DNA of 64,000 nucleotides, from positions 1,999,001-2,063,000 of the forward strand of contig NZ_CP082922.1 of NCBI RefSeq assembly GCF_019931675.1. Reading direction: 5' to 3'. The translations under genes and the position numbers were made by a program. The notes under the pieces are model-generated. The model had not been told where the DNA came from. It saw only the letters and a program-made list of their open reading frames with translations, and searched no databases. This DNA is from Nocardioides rotundus. Its GTDB lineage: Bacteria; Actinomycetota; Actinomycetes; Propionibacteriales; Nocardioidaceae. Positions within the stretch are counted from its first letter, which is position 1. Each line of letters starts with the position of its first letter. Of this stretch, positions 62,124 to 64,000 are shown piece by piece.

Positions 62124-62485
62124 GGGATCAGCTCATAGCGGGGGTTGTAGATCACCCGGTCCCGGTCGTGCCGGCCGATCCGCCCGCGCACCTGTATCGA
62201 GGCGCCAGGTGCGATCCCGGCGATCCGCCGCCGCCCCAGCCAGACCAGGTCGATCGCGCCGGTGCCGTCGTAGAGCTCGGCCTCCAGGGCGGGCACTCCC
62301 CCGCGCGGACGCAGGGTCACCGTGCGCAGGGTGCCGCGCAGCACGACCATCTCCCGGTCGGGGGCCTCGCCGATCGCGGTCGCTCCGCCGTGCTCGACGT
62401 ACTCCTGGCGCAGGGCACGGTCGTGCTCCTCGGCGCTGTTGGCCCAGCGCGACAGGGCGCCGCGCAGCCGGCTCTTCTCGGGCAT
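62120..62485 (-). CDS. OB-fold nucleic-acid-binding protein
   Basis: 121 residues. Begins MPEKSRLRGALSRWANSAEE, then a beta-barrel part, VVLRGTLRTVTLRPRGG, PALEAELYDGTGAIDLVWLG and GASIQVRGRIGRHDRDRVI. It matches the small OB-fold protein at this place in other actinobacteria (Rv2694c). The partner and target are unknown. Confidence 0.85.
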   Translation of the reverse strand: MPEKSRLRGALSRWANSAEEHDRALRQEYVEHGGATAIGEAPDREMVVLRGTLRTVTLRPRGGVPALEAELYDGTGAIDLVWLGRRRIAGIAPGASIQVRGRIGRHDRDRVIYNPRYELIP

Positions 62486-62524
62486 GGTTGAAATCCTAGG
62501 CGGTGGCCCGCGACCCGGCCCGGC

Positions 62525-63148
62525 TCACTCGGCCCGGCGGGCCTGGGGCGGCAGATGCAGCGGCAGCGCCTCGCCCACGGGCATCGCCTCGGTCCCCCGG
62601 TGGACCACCACGGCAGCGAGCGTGTCGTCCCACTCGGAGGTGTCCTCCTCGACGGCCGGACGGCCCAGGAAGGTCGCCCGCAGCAGCCAGCGGTCGCCGT
62701 TGATCCCGACGACCCGGGTCGGCGCGACCGCCTCCTCGCCCTCCGGCGTGGTCGCCGGCCGCCGGCACAGCAGCTCGGTGCCGAAGCGGCCCTCGCGCTC
62801 CGCGGCCTGGCCGCCGGCGCGCTGGGTCTCGGCAGCCAGCTGGGGGCGTACGTCGTCCCAGAGGTCGCCGTTGCGTGGAGCCGCGAAGGCGCGCACCTCG
62901 ACCGCGCCGTCCGGGCCGACGATCAGCACCGCCTGGACGGTGCCGGACTGCTCGTCGACCTGCAGGCGCACCTCGCGCTCGGGGATCTGCCGCAGCCGCA
63001 GCGAGCCCAGGTCCACCAGCTCCTCGTCCTCAGGTACGTCGGCGGAGTCCTGCGGCCACCCCTCTCGGGGGGACGGCGCCTGCTCGGCCGCGGCGTCCGG
63101 GGTCTCCTCGGCGGGGACCTCCGGCTCAGACTTGCGTCGGAACTTCAC
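62525..63148 (-). CDS. DUF3710 protein
   Basis: 207 residues. A disordered acidic N-terminus ([20 protein letters not shown]) leads into the conserved DUF3710 domain with [40 protein letters not shown] and [17 protein letters not shown]. An actinobacterial protein of unknown role. It overlaps the dut stop by four bases and is co-transcribed with it. Confidence 0.9.
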   Translation of the reverse strand: MKFRRKSEPEVPAEETPDAAAEQAPSPREGWPQDSADVPEDEELVDLGSLRLRQIPEREVRLQVDEQSGTVQAVLIVGPDGAVEVRAFAAPRNGDLWDDVRPQLAAETQRAGGQAAEREGRFGTELLCRRPATTPEGEEAVAPTRVVGINGDRWLLRATFLGRPAVEEDTSEWDDTLAAVVVHRGTEAMPVGEALPLHLPPQARRAE

Positions 63149-63648
63149 TCGCTCTCCTCGCGCTCTCCGGTGGCGGGCCCGAACCCGCCGGTGGAACCGT
63201 AGCCGCCGGTGCCGCGGACCGACTCGGGCAGGGCCCCGACCTCCTCGAAGGCCACGCGCTCGACCCGCTGCACGACCATCTGGGCCACGCGGTCACCGCG
63301 CCGCAGCTCGACGGTCTCGTGCGGGTCGTGGTTGACCAGCAGCACCTTCACCTCGCCACGGTAGCCCGCGTCCACGGTGCCGGGTGTGTTGACGATGGAC
63401 AGGCCGTGCCGCGCGGCCAGGCCCGAGCGCGGCTGGACGAAGGCGGCAAAGCCCTCGGGCAGGGCGATCGCGATCCCGGTGGGCACCAGGACCCGCTCGC
63501 CGGGGGCGAGGCTGACGTCGACGGCGGTGAGCAGGTCGGCCCCCGCGTCACCGGGGTGGGCGTACGACGGCAGCGGCAGGTCGGCGTCGAGGCGCTGCAC
63601 GGCCACGCGGAGCGAGGGGGCGTCGGGGCTGTCGGGCACGGGCGGCAT
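63145..63648 (-). CDS. dut: Deoxyuridine 5'-triphosphate nucleotidohydrolase (dUTPase)
   Basis: 167 residues from ATG 63648. Trimeric dUTPase with all five motifs: [10 protein letters not shown] (1), [11 protein letters not shown] (2), [13 protein letters not shown] (3), [11 protein letters not shown] (4) and [12 protein letters not shown] (5), the glycine-rich arm. It hydrolyses dUTP to dUMP and pyrophosphate, limiting uracil in DNA. It is the first gene of the minus-strand run toward DUF3710, divergent from the DUF3093 gene 43 bases away. Confidence 0.95.
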   Translation of the reverse strand: MPPVPDSPDAPSLRVAVQRLDADLPLPSYAHPGDAGADLLTAVDVSLAPGERVLVPTGIAIALPEGFAAFVQPRSGLAARHGLSIVNTPGTVDAGYRGEVKVLLVNHDPHETVELRRGDRVAQMVVQRVERVAFEEVGALPESVRGTGGYGSTGGFGPATGEREESE

Positions 63649-63691
63649 CCTACGGACGGGCGCTGCCGACCCACCTTCTAGGCTGACCCTC

Positions 63692-64000
63692 GTGACTTCG
63701 GCCCGCCTGCGCTTCGACGAGCGTCTCAGCGTCCCCCTCCGGTGGTGGGTCCAGGCGACCATGCTGGTCGCGAGCTTCTGGCTGGCCATGATCGTGGCGC
63801 TCCCCGCAGTGGCCGCGTGGGCGATCACCGCGGGCGTGGGCGCGCTGGCCGCGGCGCTGCTGCTGTGGTGGGGCTCGGCCCGGGTCCAGGTGGACGGCGA
63901 CTGGTTCCGCGCCGGCCGCGCACGGATCCAGCCCAGGTACCTCGGCGAGGCGCGAGTGCTGGACGCCGAGGCTACCCGCCGCACCGCCGGTGTCGACGCC
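63692..64000 (+). CDS. DUF3093 membrane protein, 3' end outside the window
   Basis: 103 residues are seen from GTG 63692. [20 protein letters not shown] leads into two helices ([20 protein letters not shown] and [17 protein letters not shown]), then [20 protein letters not shown]. This matches the DUF3093 protein that follows dut in actinobacteria (Rv2698 position). The C-terminus lies beyond the window. Confidence 0.85.
   Translation, partial: MTSARLRFDERLSVPLRWWVQATMLVASFWLAMIVALPAVAAWAITAGVGALAAALLLWWGSARVQVDGDWFRAGRARIQPRYLGEARVLDAEATRRTAGVDA

Noticed and set aside
1..64000. CRISPR array
   Set aside because: No regularly spaced repeats with unique spacers were seen, and no cas-like proteins.

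Overview
The window is high-GC DNA with actinobacterial gene content and codon use. It is probably from a Nocardioides-like member of the Propionibacteriales; this is an inference from the gene families and not a measured taxonomy. It mixes conserved chromosome with a large, partly decayed conjugative element that carries several insertion sequences.

Layout. (1) 1-12.9 kb, all on +: a Tad/Flp-type secretion and pilus operon (SAF protein, ParA/CpaE-like ATPase, CpaF ATPase, TadB, TadC, Flp-like pilin, two TadE-like proteins, TadG-like protein, a LysM-BTAD membrane protein and two small proteins), closed by a strong terminator. A 25-bp tandem duplication breaks its first complete gene, and an IS3-family element interrupts tadE. 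(2) 13.0-14.9 kb: a convergent pair, a Gp37/Gp68 (DUF5131) three-Cys protein and its TcmP partner. (3) 15.2-25.9 kb: a chromosome-like block bordered by broken genes (a rocD remnant and an rsbU-like remnant). It holds a tightly packed operon lldP-lutA-lutB-lutC-ppsR-ppsA with a divergent LldR-type regulator and a perfect operator palindrome. The logic is lactate uptake, oxidation to pyruvate, and conversion of pyruvate to PEP. (4) 26-53.5 kb: an integrative conjugative element core: primase-polymerase, ParB, M23 peptidase, VirB2-like small proteins, VirB6/TrbL-like, SCO6880/PrgI, VirB4-like, ArdC-like and VirD4-like proteins, SSB, excisionase and tyrosine integrase. No relaxase is recognisable. 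An IS256 element splits an embedded sigma/anti-sigma pair, and an IS1380 element splits a histidine kinase of a two-component system. (5) 53.6-55.2 kb: a second IS3-like element whose orfB is frameshifted. (6) 55.3-64 kb: conserved actinobacterial core (TRAM-type RNA methyltransferase, APC permease, two TrkA-type proteins, DUF3159, OB-fold, DUF3710, dut, DUF3093). As I recall, its order matches Mycobacterium tuberculosis Rv2689c-Rv2698. An IS481 element has landed in the intergenic palindrome after the trkA pair.

The most interesting points are a conjugation element that appears to carry a complete Tad secretion module; the convergent DUF5131/TcmP pair; insertion sequences that hit genes of regulation and surface structure with reconstructable target sites; a palindromic repeat inside the coding sequence of the RNA methyltransferase; and a run of single-base C insertions in pseudogenes that could be either real decay or sequence error.
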